Source: Rothia endophytica (GTDB lineage Bacteria; Actinomycetota; Actinomycetes; Actinomycetales; Micrococcaceae). Taken from it: a stretch of DNA of 64,000 bases. The DNA is taken from contig NZ_CAKMSJ010000002.1 in the NCBI RefSeq assembly GCF_928381505.1, positions 186,001 through 250,000 on the forward strand, given 5' to 3'. The number at the start of each line of letters is the position of its first letter. The first letter of the stretch is position 1. The notes beneath the pieces are model-generated. The model was not told where the DNA came from. It was given only the letters and a program-made list of their open reading frames with translations, and did no database searches. Made by a program: the position numbers and the translations under genes. Below, in pieces: positions 29,065 to 39,674 of the stretch.

Positions 29065-31005
29065 ATGGTTAACGTCAATATTTCCTACGCAGACCCCGTT
29101 GACGGCAAAGTGCCGGACGGCCCTCCCTCCACCGCGTGGGCTCGCCGCCGCGACGAATACAAACTGGTCTCGCCCCTCAACCGCCGCAAGTTCAAAGTCA
29201 TTGTGGTGGGTACCGGTCTAGCCGGTGCCAGCTGTGCCGCGGCACTGGGGGAGCTGGGCTACCAGGTCTCTGCCTACACCATTCACGATGCGGCCCGCCG
29301 TGCCCACTCGGTAGCAGCTCAGGGCGGCATCAATGCGGCACGTGCCCGCAAGGTCGATAATGACTCCATCCACCGCTTCGTCAAAGACACCGTCAAGGGC
29401 GGGGACTTCCGTGGACGCGAGGCCGATGTTTTCCGCTTGGCCGAAGAATCGGTGAGCGTCATCGACCACATGAACGCCATTGGCGCCCCCTTCGCCCGGG
29501 AGTACGGCGGTCAGCTGACCACCCGCTCCTTCGGTGGTGTGCAGGTCTCCCGCACCTACTATACCCGCGGGCAGACCGGGCAACAGCTGCAGGTCTCGGC
29601 CTCCCGTTCACTCCAACGCCAGGTTGCAGCCGGTACCGTTACCCTGCACACCCATGAAGAAATGCTCGACCTCATCATCAAGGACGGGCGTGCCCGGGGC
29701 ATCGTCACCCGCAACCTGAAAACCGGTGAGGTGCGGGCAGAAACTGCCCACGCCGTCGTCCTGGCAACCGGCGGATACGGCAACGTTTTTCACCGTTCAA
29801 CGTTGGCAAAGAACTCCAACGTGACCGCTGCCTGGCGCGCAGTGCGCCGGGGTGCCTACTTTGCGTCCCCTTCCTACATTCAGTTCCACCCCACCGCCTT
29901 GCCGATTAGCCACAAGTGGCAGTCCAAGACCACGCTGATGTCTGAGTCTCTGCGTAACGACGGGCGTATCTGGGTACCCAAACAGGCAGGGGATGACCGC
30001 CCCGCCAACGCCATTCCCGAGGACGAACGGGACTACTACCTGGAACGCAAATACCCCGCCTTTGCCAACCTGACCCCGCGTGATATTGCCTCCCGCGCAG
30101 CTCGCGAACAGATTGAAAGCGGTCACGGCGTGGGCCCGCTGAAGAACTCGGTCTACCTAGACTTTAGAGACGCCAAGCAGCGCCTGGGCGTCAAAGTGCT
30201 GGACGAGCGCTACGGCAACCTCTTTGAGATGTACCGGGACGCAACCGGCGAGGACCCCCACGAGGTGCCTATGCGTATCGCCCCCGGTGCCCACTTTGCC
30301 ATGGGCGGGTTGTGGACTGATTACGACCAGATGAGCAATATACCCGGGCTTTTTGTGGGCGGTGAAGCCGGCTGGGGCTACCACGGTGCTAACCGGCTGG
30401 GAGCTAACTCCCTGCTCTCTGCCTGTGTAGACGGCTGGTTCACCCTGCCCTACTCGGTGCCCAACTACCTGGCCCAGCACCTGGGCGAAACAGTGCTTGA
30501 ACCTACCGACCCCGCCGTGCAGGGCGTCCTAAAGGACGTTTCAGAGAGGGTAACCCGCCTGATGAACATCGGCGGTAAAACCCCGGCAGACCGCATCCAC
30601 GCTGAACTGGGTGAAATCCTCTACGAGGGCTGCGGTGTCAGCCGTACCGAAGCTAAACTCACCGCGGCCATCGAGAAAATCCGCGCCCTGCGGGAGGTAT
30701 TCTACACCGACCTTTTCATACCGGGTAACCCCCAGAGCTTCAACCAGGAACTCGAACGCGCAGGACGCCTGGAGGATTACCTACAAATGGCAGAACTCAT
30801 GTGCATCGATGCCCTGGACCGCAAGGAATCAGCCGGTGCCCACTTCCGCGAGGAATACCAAACCGAAGAGGGCGAGGCAGCCCGCAACGATGAGGACTGG
30901 TGCTTTGTCAGCGTCTGGGAAGAGGGCGCAGACGGTGCCCACATTCGCCATGCTGAACCCCTGGACTTCAAAGACATCACCCTAGAAACGAGGAACTACA
31001 AGTGA
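29065..31005 (+). CDS. sdhA: Succinate dehydrogenase/fumarate reductase flavoprotein subunit
   Basis: 646 residues. The FAD-binding motif VVGTGLAGASCAAALGELGY lies near 47-66. The covalent flavin His is in RRAHSVAAQGGIN (about 78-90), and active-site blocks HPTALP and GGLWTD are present. It oxidises succinate to fumarate at the membrane. The length is that of the non-classical type paired with a five-helix SdhC. Its TGA overlaps the sdhB GTG by 4 bases, so the two are translationally coupled. Confidence 0.95.
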   Translation: MVNVNISYADPVDGKVPDGPPSTAWARRRDEYKLVSPLNRRKFKVIVVGTGLAGASCAAALGELGYQVSAYTIHDAARRAHSVAAQGGINAARARKVDNDSIHRFVKDTVKGGDFRGREADVFRLAEESVSVIDHMNAIGAPFAREYGGQLTTRSFGGVQVSRTYYTRGQTGQQLQVSASRSLQRQVAAGTVTLHTHEEMLDLIIKDGRARGIVTRNLKTGEVRAETAHAVVLATGGYGNVFHRSTLAKNSNVTAAWRAVRRGAYFASPSYIQFHPTALPISHKWQSKTTLMSESLRNDGRIWVPKQAGDDRPANAIPEDERDYYLERKYPAFANLTPRDIASRAAREQIESGHGVGPLKNSVYLDFRDAKQRLGVKVLDERYGNLFEMYRDATGEDPHEVPMRIAPGAHFAMGGLWTDYDQMSNIPGLFVGGEAGWGYHGANRLGANSLLSACVDGWFTLPYSVPNYLAQHLGETVLEPTDPAVQGVLKDVSERVTRLMNIGGKTPADRIHAELGEILYEGCGVSRTEAKLTAAIEKIRALREVFYTDLFIPGNPQSFNQELERAGRLEDYLQMAELMCIDALDRKESAGAHFREEYQTEEGEAARNDEDWCFVSVWEEGADGAHIRHAEPLDFKDITLETRNYK

Positions 31006-31754
31006 AACTCACCATTGAAGTCTGGCGCCAAGATAACACGGCTACAGCAGGCCGATTTGAGACCTACACCGTTACCGGCGCCTACGAAGAGATGTCCTTA
31101 CTAGAGCTCATTGACTACCTCAACGACCAGCTGGTTTCTGAAGGGCGCGAACCGATTGCCTACGAGTCCGACTGCCGCGAAGGTATCTGCGGCACCTGCG
31201 GCATCACCGTCAACGACCAGCCCCACGGCCCGGTGCCCAACACGCCCTCCTGCCGCCAGCACCTGCGCTCCTTCAAGGACGGGGACAATCTCCGACTAGA
31301 GCCCTTCCGGTCCGAAGCATTCCCCGTCGTCCGCGACCTGGTGGTTGACCGCACCGCCCTGGACGACGTCATCCGCGCCGGCGGTTTTGTCTCGGTGGAC
31401 GCTGGTACTGCCGCTGATGCTGACTCCATGCAGATCGGTCACGGGCGGGCTGAACAGGCACTCGACTTTTCAGCCTGCATCGGGTGCGGTGCCTGCATCG
31501 CAGCCTGCCCCAACGGCTCCGCTAACCTCTACGCCGGTTCGATTCTGCAAAGCTTATCGGTGCTACCCCAGGGCCAGGCTGAACGCTCATCTCGCGCCCG
31601 TAACCTGCTGGCAGAAGCCGATACCCACTTTGGCCCCTGCTCGGTTTACGGTGAATGTGCTGTTACCTGCCCGGCGGGCATCCCGCTCTCAGCTATCGCC
31701 GCCGTTAACCGTGAGCGGGCCCGCTCCGCCTTCCGTAAGGGTAAGGACGACTAG
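31002..31754 (+). CDS. sdhB: Succinate dehydrogenase/fumarate reductase iron-sulfur subunit
   Basis: 250 residues. The [2Fe-2S] ligands are in CREGICGTCG plus a downstream Cys (about 59-87), the [4Fe-4S] motif is CIGCGACIAACP (about 160-171) and the [3Fe-4S] motif CSVYGECAVTCP (about 213-224). It links the SdhA flavin to the heme subunit. The start is GTG, overlapping the sdhA stop (GTGA). It is last in the operon; no strong terminator is seen before the transporter 101 bases on. Confidence 0.95.
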   Translation: MKLTIEVWRQDNTATAGRFETYTVTGAYEEMSLLELIDYLNDQLVSEGREPIAYESDCREGICGTCGITVNDQPHGPVPNTPSCRQHLRSFKDGDNLRLEPFRSEAFPVVRDLVVDRTALDDVIRAGGFVSVDAGTAADADSMQIGHGRAEQALDFSACIGCGACIAACPNGSANLYAGSILQSLSVLPQGQAERSSRARNLLAEADTHFGPCSVYGECAVTCPAGIPLSAIAAVNRERARSAFRKGKDD

Positions 31755-31855
31755 CCTCCTCGCTGGGGAATTCACCCTTAGACGGGGAGTAGGCTAGAAA
31801 GAAGAAAAGACACACTCCGAGCGCGTAGCTTGAGGGCTGCGCGAAGAAAGCAACC

Positions 31856-33322
31856 ATGACATCTGCACCACAGCCAGGGGCTCCTGTAGCCCCGGCTCCA
31901 GCCCGTGAACGAAATATGATGATTGCCAAAATCGTAGCGATTTTGGCGGTTACTCTGATTCTCTTCTTCCTGCCTGCCCCCGAGGGAGTTGACCCGCGGG
32001 GTATGCACATGGCGGGTATTTTTGCCGGCACCATTCTGGGGTTGATTCTGCAACCGCTACCTACAGCGTCAGTGGCGCTGATTGGTCTGGCAGCGGCGAT
32101 GATGACCGGCACCATGGCTGCAAAAGATGAGGCACTGACCGGCTTTGGCAATCCCACCATCTGGCTGATTGTCGCCGCCTTCTTCATTGCCGACGGTTTC
32201 TTGATTACCGGTCTGGGGCGCCGTATCGCCCTGATGTTTGTGTCCAAGCTGGGGCGCTCGTCCCTGGGCCTTGCCTACGGTATGGCACTGACCGACCTAG
32301 TTCTTGCACCAGCTACGCCCTCAAACACGGCTCGTGCCGGTGGCGTGGTCTACCCCATCATCAAATCGCTGGCAGTGGTGAATAACTCTGAACCCACCAG
32401 CACAGAATCCCGCAGACGTCTGGGCTCTTACCTGTCGCTGACCGCGATTCAGGTTAACACCATCACCTCAGCCATGTTCATTACGGCGATGGCGGGCAAC
32501 CCTCTGGCAGTTGGTTTCGCTGAGCAACAGGGCATTCACATTACCTGGGGCACCTGGGCTATGGGTGCACTGGTTCCCGGTCTGGTTGCTCTGCTGGCCA
32601 TGCCCTGGGTCATGATGAAAATCTACCCGCCCACCCTGCGCAAGACCCCGGATGCTCCTGCTCATGCTCGTGAGCAGTTGAAAGAATCTGGGCCCATGTC
32701 CCGCGCAGAAATTATTATGCTGGTAACTTTCGTGCTTCTTTTGGCGCTATGGATTCTAGGCTCAACCATCGGTGTCAACGCCACCTCAGCTGCCTTCCTG
32801 GGTATTGCCATCTTGTTGGCCACCAAGGTCTTGACCTGGAACGATATGGCGAAGAACTCCGGCGCCTGGTCCACCCTCATCTTCTTCTCGGTGCTGGTGG
32901 CTATGGCAGAACACCTCAACACCCTGGGTGTTATTCCCTGGATTGGTAACTCTGTGAGCTCACTGGTCGGAGGCTTGCCCTGGCCGCTCGCTTTCGCCGT
33001 GCTCTTCCTGGTCTACTTCTACGTCCACTACCTCTTCGCGTCCAACACCGCCCAGATCGTCGCTATGTACGCCGTCTTCCTTGCAGCAGCTGTCGCCGCA
33101 GGCACCCCGGCGATGTTCGCTGCTCTGATGTTCGGTTTCGCCGGCAACCTGATTGGCGGGCTGACCCACTACGCCTCGGGCCCTGCAGGCGTCATCTTTG
33201 GTTCGGGCTACGTTCCCACCAACGAATGGTTCAAGAAGAGCTTCATTGCCTCGGTCGTTAACATCATCATATGGGGCAGCGTTGGCACGCTCTGGCTCAT
33301 GCTGATCGGCCTGTGGAACTAG
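31856..33322 (+). CDS. DASS-family (SLC13/CitT type) dicarboxylate:cation carrier
   Basis: 488 residues with about 12 hydrophobic segments. Both Ser-Asn-Thr substrate/Na+ motifs of the divalent anion:Na+ symporters are present: TPSNTARAGGVVYPI (about 147-161) and FASNTAQIVAMY (about 394-405). The LTHYASGPAGVIFGSGYV block (about 435-452) is also typical. It should carry succinate, malate, citrate or 2-oxoglutarate. Its place directly after sdhCAB suggests C4-dicarboxylate use, which is an inference. ATG start with a weak GAAAG ribosome site. Confidence 0.87.
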   Translation: MTSAPQPGAPVAPAPARERNMMIAKIVAILAVTLILFFLPAPEGVDPRGMHMAGIFAGTILGLILQPLPTASVALIGLAAAMMTGTMAAKDEALTGFGNPTIWLIVAAFFIADGFLITGLGRRIALMFVSKLGRSSLGLAYGMALTDLVLAPATPSNTARAGGVVYPIIKSLAVVNNSEPTSTESRRRLGSYLSLTAIQVNTITSAMFITAMAGNPLAVGFAEQQGIHITWGTWAMGALVPGLVALLAMPWVMMKIYPPTLRKTPDAPAHAREQLKESGPMSRAEIIMLVTFVLLLALWILGSTIGVNATSAAFLGIAILLATKVLTWNDMAKNSGAWSTLIFFSVLVAMAEHLNTLGVIPWIGNSVSSLVGGLPWPLAFAVLFLVYFYVHYLFASNTAQIVAMYAVFLAAAVAAGTPAMFAALMFGFAGNLIGGLTHYASGPAGVIFGSGYVPTNEWFKKSFIASVVNIIIWGSVGTLWLMLIGLWN

Positions 33323-33359
33323 CCTTTTGCCGTGCTGTGTGGCTTGTTAAGCTGGGGGT

Positions 33360-34166
33360 ATGCTCCAGCTAACGGTCACACACTTTGGTTTCAGCCCGGT
33401 CAAAGGCGCCCGGCACACCGCCCACACGAGGGCGGAACGTGGCCCCGGTGGCATTGTTTTTAATCGCCGCTGGGGTCTCGTTCTGCCCGAGACGGGTAAG
33501 GTAGCGCGATCTGTTGCCTACCCGAAACTGGTGCAGGTAGAGAATTCTTTGAGCGAGTGTGATCGGAGGACGCTACTCGAGGTGCGTATCCCGGGGCAGG
33601 GCAGCTTCACTCTTGTGCCGCTATCCAAGGAAGAAACCCAGACTTTTGATTTTTGGGGTCAGCCCAAGCGCCTGGCCCTCTATGACCACCCGGTCAATAG
33701 AGCTCTTTCTGATTTCCTCCACGAGCAGGTGGTACTGGCCTATGCCCTTGACCCGCTGATTTTTGGCGCCCCGCTGAGCCTGATAGGTTCTGCCACTTTA
33801 GAAGAGCTAGGACGCAGGGTAGAGCCACCTTCCAACCACGAAACCGGGGTGGTGTCGGTAGACGCTGCCCGCTTGCGGTGCAACCTGGTGGTCCAGACTG
33901 ATGAGCCCTTTATCGAGGATAATTGGGCAGGGCAGCAGGTTCAGCTACAGGTGGTAGCCGGCCTTGAGGGTAAGCCGGTCCCTGGCGAATTAGACGGGGT
34001 AAAGCTCACCCTCGGTGAGCCCATCGGCAGGTGCGCTGTCATCGATACCAACCCGGTCTCAGGCATCCGCGACATGAAACTGCTTAAGAACCTAGCAGGC
34101 TATCGGCCCCGCAATCAGCGCGGAGAACCGGTGGCGGGTGTCTATGCCAACTTCAACGAGACGTAA
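33360..34166 (+). CDS. MOSC domain-containing protein
   Basis: 268 residues. The N-terminal MOSC_N beta-barrel begins LTVTHFGFSPVKGARH. The MOSC core (about 120-255) has the VVSVDAARLRCNLVVQT and PFIEDNWAGQQV blocks and the IGRCAVIDTNPVSG motif, but the Cys usual in the molybdopterin sulfurase site sits in GRCAV only. Such proteins bind molybdenum cofactor or act in amidoxime reduction. ATG start; no clear neighbours of the same pathway. Confidence 0.82.
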   Translation: MLQLTVTHFGFSPVKGARHTAHTRAERGPGGIVFNRRWGLVLPETGKVARSVAYPKLVQVENSLSECDRRTLLEVRIPGQGSFTLVPLSKEETQTFDFWGQPKRLALYDHPVNRALSDFLHEQVVLAYALDPLIFGAPLSLIGSATLEELGRRVEPPSNHETGVVSVDAARLRCNLVVQTDEPFIEDNWAGQQVQLQVVAGLEGKPVPGELDGVKLTLGEPIGRCAVIDTNPVSGIRDMKLLKNLAGYRPRNQRGEPVAGVYANFNET

Positions 34167-34238
34167 TAAGCGGGAGCAAAGAGGGGCACCGGTAGAGTGG
34201 GAAGCATAGTTCTTTGCCACGGTGAAACGAAATGACGC

Positions 34239-35438
34239 ATGAAGAGCCCCCACATAGTTTTGGCTTTAGTCGCCGCAACGACCCTCCTTCTCTCAGGCTG
34301 TACCGGTCAAGAAACTAGTGAACCTGCTCAGCAGAGCCCGAACACTCAGAGCTCACCCACCCTCAACGCTGTGGGCAACTCAGCAGCCGCTACCGATGAT
34401 TGCGGTGATGCTAGTTGCGTTTCTCTGACTTTTACCGGTGATTTTTTAGTGCACAACCTACTGTGGGCTCAGGCCAGTGCTGATGCCCACTTGACCGGGC
34501 AAGAGCCGCTGGATTTTGAGCCGATGATTGCATCTCAGAAGCCCTACTTAGAGACATCAGATCTGGCCGTGTGCCAAATGGAAACCCCGGTAGCCACTGA
34601 AACCGGCCCCTACAGCGGCTACCCCAGCTTCAATGTACCTCCCCAGATTCTTACGGCGGCAGCTAACATTGGCTGGGACGCCTGCATGACGGCCAGTAAT
34701 CACTCCATTGATCAGGGGACTGCGGGGCTCGAACGAACCTATAGAGCCGTTGAGGCAGCCGGTATGGGGGTCACCGGTACCAATCTGAGCGAAGATGAAT
34801 CCCAGCAACCCGATATCTTTGAAAGCGCCAACGGCGTCAAGATTGCGGTGGTTACCGGCACCTACGGGCTTAACGGGCAGGTTCCCGAGCACAACTGGCA
34901 GGTAGATATACTCGACACCAAGACTATGATCGCTAAGGCGCAACGAGCTAGAGAAAAAGGTGCTGATATCGTGGTCGCCAATATGCACGCCGGTGATGAA
35001 TACGTCACCGAGCCCAACAACCAACGGGTCACAGTCGCTCGTGAGCTGTCAGATTCCGAGGCCTTTGACCTGATCGTAGGTCAGCATGCTCACACCGTCC
35101 AGCCCATCGAAAAGTTCGGGGACACCTGGGTTGTCTACGGTATGGGCAATAACGTCACGGAGCTCTCACCGTCCATCGTGGGTAACAACGAGGGCATTAT
35201 GGTCAACGCCATCATGACGCGCGATGATGCAGGGGACTGGTCGGTCAAGACGATGCGCTGGGCACCGAGCATGATGGTTGATGACCCTAGCTACCGCTAC
35301 TGCATTACCTCACCCAGCGCAGCAGCAAGCTCCTGCGCTGCGCCGGCACTTGCAGCAGCTTCTTACGCGCGGGTTAAACAGGCAGTAGAATCCCGCGGAG
35401 GAGTTGCTGATGGGTTGCAGGAATGGGTGCTTAACTAA
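34239..35438 (+). CDS. CapA-family (poly-gamma-glutamate synthesis-like) lipoprotein
   Basis: 399 residues. A lipoprotein signal (MKSPHIVLALVAATTLLLSG, then Cys) is followed by a Ser/Gln-rich linker and a CapA metallophosphoesterase-like domain from about 60: SLTFTGDFLVHN, MTASNHSIDQGTAGLERT, VVANMHAGDEY and IVGQHAHTVQPIE. The blocks hold the metal-binding Asp, Asn/His and His residues. It is probably a surface hydrolase; the polymer is unknown. ATG start 34239; one in-frame alternative lies slightly upstream. Confidence 0.88.
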   Translation: MKSPHIVLALVAATTLLLSGCTGQETSEPAQQSPNTQSSPTLNAVGNSAAATDDCGDASCVSLTFTGDFLVHNLLWAQASADAHLTGQEPLDFEPMIASQKPYLETSDLAVCQMETPVATETGPYSGYPSFNVPPQILTAAANIGWDACMTASNHSIDQGTAGLERTYRAVEAAGMGVTGTNLSEDESQQPDIFESANGVKIAVVTGTYGLNGQVPEHNWQVDILDTKTMIAKAQRAREKGADIVVANMHAGDEYVTEPNNQRVTVARELSDSEAFDLIVGQHAHTVQPIEKFGDTWVVYGMGNNVTELSPSIVGNNEGIMVNAIMTRDDAGDWSVKTMRWAPSMMVDDPSYRYCITSPSAAASSCAAPALAAASYARVKQAVESRGGVADGLQEWVLN

Positions 35439-37091
<1,653 letters not shown>

Positions 37092-37096
37092 CCACC

Positions 37097-37136
37097 GGGG
37101 CGGCAGGGGAGTTAGCTGAGCTAACCCTGCCACCCC
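37097..37136 (+). terminator. Terminator of the glycosidase gene
   Basis: A long interrupted stem: GGGG, GGCAGGG and GTTAGC pair with GCTAAC, CCTGCC and CCCC, with a TGA loop. The downstream T-run is weak. The 3' half is part of the direct repeat found again at 48804. Confidence 0.8.
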
Positions 37137-37148
37137 ACTTAGAAAGTG
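37105..37148. repeat. Left copy of the direct repeat flanking the accessory region
   Basis: AGGGGAGTTAGCTGAGCTAA continues to CACTTAGAAAGTG. The right copy (48804-48845) differs by two one-base gaps and one or two substitutions. The left copy includes the 3' half of the glycosidase terminator. Confidence 0.8.
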
Positions 37149-37314
37149 GTTCTACCCCTCCAAAGCGAGGCAGGCGTACGGTCCGCCTGCTGGTTCAAGA
37201 CTGGTTTAAATCGTCTTGTTAGTGAAACGAACCAGAAGAGGGGATCAGTCGGGGCACGTGTGCGCCAGCGATACTAGTTTTACAATATCTTTAGAATGAG
37301 ATTCCTTGAACAAA

Positions 37315-37448
37315 GGGGCCCGACCCCCGGAAAGTAGACACGGGGGATGTGATCAGGAAGCAGATCTCAGCGTAACAGGACATTGCTCCTCAAACACTGC
37401 TGGAGCGAGATACCCGCACCAGGAATGCCGACGCGTGGTGTTGTAGCG
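37315..37448 (-). mobile_element. Truncated IS3-family element (134 bp, one end plus transposase tail)
   Basis: Identical over 134 bp to 41254-41387: the terminal inverted repeat (GGGCCCGACCCCCGGAAAGT...) and the last codons of orfB (CGYLAPAVFEEQCPVTLRSAS). After 37448 the sequence changes abruptly to a TetR fragment. The element has lost its other end, so it cannot move by itself. Orientation is the same as the full copy. Confidence 0.95.
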
Positions 37449-37772
37449 ATCGAGACGCTTGACTGGGCGACTGCGCAACTCTTCTTGATCCCGACGACCG
37501 AACTGGACAGGCGACGACAGGCGATTCGCAATCAGCTTGGCGACGATGCGCGCGTTCAGCGCCAACTCGCCTACCTCCATGAGTCACTTAGCATCCGGCT
37601 GCGCGATGCCTACGTTCGCCGCCTCGGCATAGACCCCGCCGACACATCTGACTTGCGTCCACAGATTCTCGTGGGGCTTTACCTCTCTCTCGCTACTGAG
37701 GTGTCGGGCCGGTCACAATCACCGGAAGAGACGCGCCAGCGGTGGCTTGCGTCGCTTCGCAGTCTGCTTTGA
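37449..37772 (+). pseudogene. TetR-family regulator, C-terminal fragment
   Basis: About 107 codons open from the IS junction to TGA 37770-37772, with no start of its own. Residues (QLAYLHESLSIRLRDAYVRR, DTSDLRPQILVGLYLSL and ETRQRWLASLRSLL) fit the TetR ligand-binding domain tail. The DNA-binding half was lost at the IS junction. It probably once controlled the ABC-F/MFS operon. Codon use matches the cargo rather than the backbone. Confidence 0.72.
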
Positions 37773-37822
37773 GAGGTCGGCACTGCTATCGACATTTACA
37801 TGCTTGGTTGCGGAGGTGGGGA

Positions 37823-37852
37823 TTGAGCGTTGCCGACCTTATGGGGTACACT
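37823..37852 (+). promoter_or_regulatory. Promoter of the ABC-F leader
   Basis: TTGAGC (37823-37828), 18-base spacer, TACACT (37847-37852). The first base of the leader ATG is 7 bases after the -10, so the transcript would start at or next to the AUG. Confidence 0.55.
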
Positions 37853-37858
37853 GGAAGC

Positions 37859-37961
37859 ATGCATTTGTATTTCCTGTGACGGTTGAGTAGGCCTATCGCG
37901 CTCGTTGAGCAACTCCGAGCTAGCGACGGCCGCTCGTTCTGACCCTGGAAGGGTCCCCGTC
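37859..37961 (+). promoter_or_regulatory. Leader peptide and attenuator of the ABC-F/MFS operon
   Basis: A six-codon ORF, MHLYFL, spans 37859-37879. Stem 1:2 is GCTCG(37900-37904)/CGAGC(37916-37920) with an inner GAG/CTC. CGAGC can instead pair with GCTCG at 37932-37936. A third stem GACGG/CCGTC (37925-37929, 37957-37961) encloses GACCC/GGGTC. Ribosome stalling on the leader could switch between these, as in macrolide-inducible genes. No U-run follows, so it may act on translation or on Rho. Confidence 0.5.
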
Positions 37962-38018
37962 ATTTGCGTGCCCGCTGGCTGTTTGGCTCGTCGTGGTGCG
38001 CCTTGCTGAAGGATTTGA

Positions 38019-39674
38019 ATGCTTACCCCTACTAACCGTCATCCGGCGCGCCATCGCGCGCAACTCACCGCTTCCGACGTCTCCGTAATGCGAGGCGTAA
38101 CCCCGGTGCTCAACCATGTCGATCTCGTCGTCACTCCCGCGTCCCGTGTGGCGATCGTCGGAGAGAACGGGCGCGGAAAGACCACACTTCTGCACGCGCT
38201 CGCGGGCACGCTGGTACCTGATAGTGGAACGATCCAGCGCATCGGCACGCTCGGGCTCGCTGAACAAGAGATGGACTCCACCGACAACCGAACCGTTGGG
38301 CAGGCCGTCGCGGAGGCCATCGCCGAACCGCTCGCAGCGCTGGCCACACTCGACGACGCCGCTGCCGCTCTCGCGGAAGGGAGTAGCGAGGCCGCAGAGC
38401 AGTACGCTGCGGCCTTGGAAGATGCGGAAGCGCTCGACGCTTGGGATGCCGAGCGCCGGGTACAAATCGCGCTCGAAGCACTCGACGCCGAAACCGACAT
38501 GACGCGGTTGCTCGCTGATCTGTCTGTGGGGCAGCGATATCGAGTGCGGTTGGCCTGCCTGTTGGGGGCTGAAGATGATTTCTTACTGCTGGACGAGCCC
38601 ACCAATCACCTCGACCGCAGCGGACTTGATTTCTTGACCATGCAACTCCGCACGCGCAACGGTGGTGTCGTCATCGTCAGCCACGATCGCGCGCTGCTCT
38701 CTGACATTGCGGAGACGGTGGTCGACCTCGATCCGACACCTGATGATCGCCCCCGCATCTACGGCAACGGGTACGCGGGATACCGAGAAGGGCGCGTGGC
38801 CGAGCGGGAACGCTGGGAGCAGGAGTACGACCGCCAGCAGCAGGAACAAGCCCGGTTGCAGGACAGTCTCAGCGCTGCACAGAACCGACTCGTATCGGGT
38901 TGGCGACCGGAGAAGGGGTCACCGAAGCACGGCCGCGCGACGCGCGCGGGCGGGCTGGTGCAGAGCGTGCACCGACGCCAGGAAGCACTCGAAGCACACG
39001 CGGTGACGGTACCTGAACCACCGCAGCTATTCCAGTTCCCCGACCTGCCCACACGAAAAGGGGCGGTGCTACTAAACGTCGACAACGTGAGCCTTGCCGG
39101 GCGGTTAGCGCAGCCAGTGTCGTTCGAACTCTCGCACCGCGGCAGGCTCGTGGTCACCGGCTCGAACGGGGCCGGAAAGTCGACGCTCCTGAGTATCGCG
39201 GCGGGCGAACTACTGCCAGATACGGGAACAGTGCGGACATCCCGTGGCACGCGTTTGGGTTTTCTTCGTCAGGAGACGATGCTGCCGCCTGATCGCCGGG
39301 CGAACGAGGTATACGCCCGACACCTCGACGAACTCGTCGGTCAAGGAACGCTTCAATCATCTGAGGCGGTCGGTCTCGGTCAACTTGGACTGCTGCGATC
39401 GCGCGAGGCAGGCAAACGAGTGGGTGAACTGTCGATGGGTCAACAACGACGCCTCGATCTGGCGCTCGTACTCGCGGCACGCCCGCACGTGCTACTACTA
39501 GACGAGCCCACCAACCACCTCTCCATCGCGCTCGTTGACGAACTCACCGAGGCACTCGGGGCTACCCAAGCGGCCGTCGTACTGTCGACCCACGATCGGC
39601 AACTCCTGCGCGATGTCGCCCAATGGCCTCATGTACATCTGATGGCGATGGCTGAAGGCGAGGCACTGGTATGA
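38019..39674 (+). CDS. ABC-F family ATPase (ribosomal-protection / antibiotic-resistance type)
   Basis: 551 residues with two ATP-binding domains and no membrane segment. Walker A motifs: [11 protein letters not shown] (about 50-60) and [11 protein letters not shown] (about 381-391). Signatures [11 protein letters not shown] and [11 protein letters not shown]; Walker [10 protein letters not shown] twice. The Arg/Gln-rich linker (about 240-300) is the ribosome-reaching segment that sets antibiotic specificity. Members displace macrolides, lincosamides or pleuromutilins from the ribosome; the drug cannot be read. ATG follows AAGGATTTGA. It overlaps the MFS gene by 4 bases (ATGA). Confidence 0.85.
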   Translation: MLTPTNRHPARHRAQLTASDVSVMRGVTPVLNHVDLVVTPASRVAIVGENGRGKTTLLHALAGTLVPDSGTIQRIGTLGLAEQEMDSTDNRTVGQAVAEAIAEPLAALATLDDAAAALAEGSSEAAEQYAAALEDAEALDAWDAERRVQIALEALDAETDMTRLLADLSVGQRYRVRLACLLGAEDDFLLLDEPTNHLDRSGLDFLTMQLRTRNGGVVIVSHDRALLSDIAETVVDLDPTPDDRPRIYGNGYAGYREGRVAERERWEQEYDRQQQEQARLQDSLSAAQNRLVSGWRPEKGSPKHGRATRAGGLVQSVHRRQEALEAHAVTVPEPPQLFQFPDLPTRKGAVLLNVDNVSLAGRLAQPVSFELSHRGRLVVTGSNGAGKSTLLSIAAGELLPDTGTVRTSRGTRLGFLRQETMLPPDRRANEVYARHLDELVGQGTLQSSEAVGLGQLGLLRSREAGKRVGELSMGQQRRLDLALVLAARPHVLLLDEPTNHLSIALVDELTEALGATQAAVVLSTHDRQLLRDVAQWPHVHLMAMAEGEALV

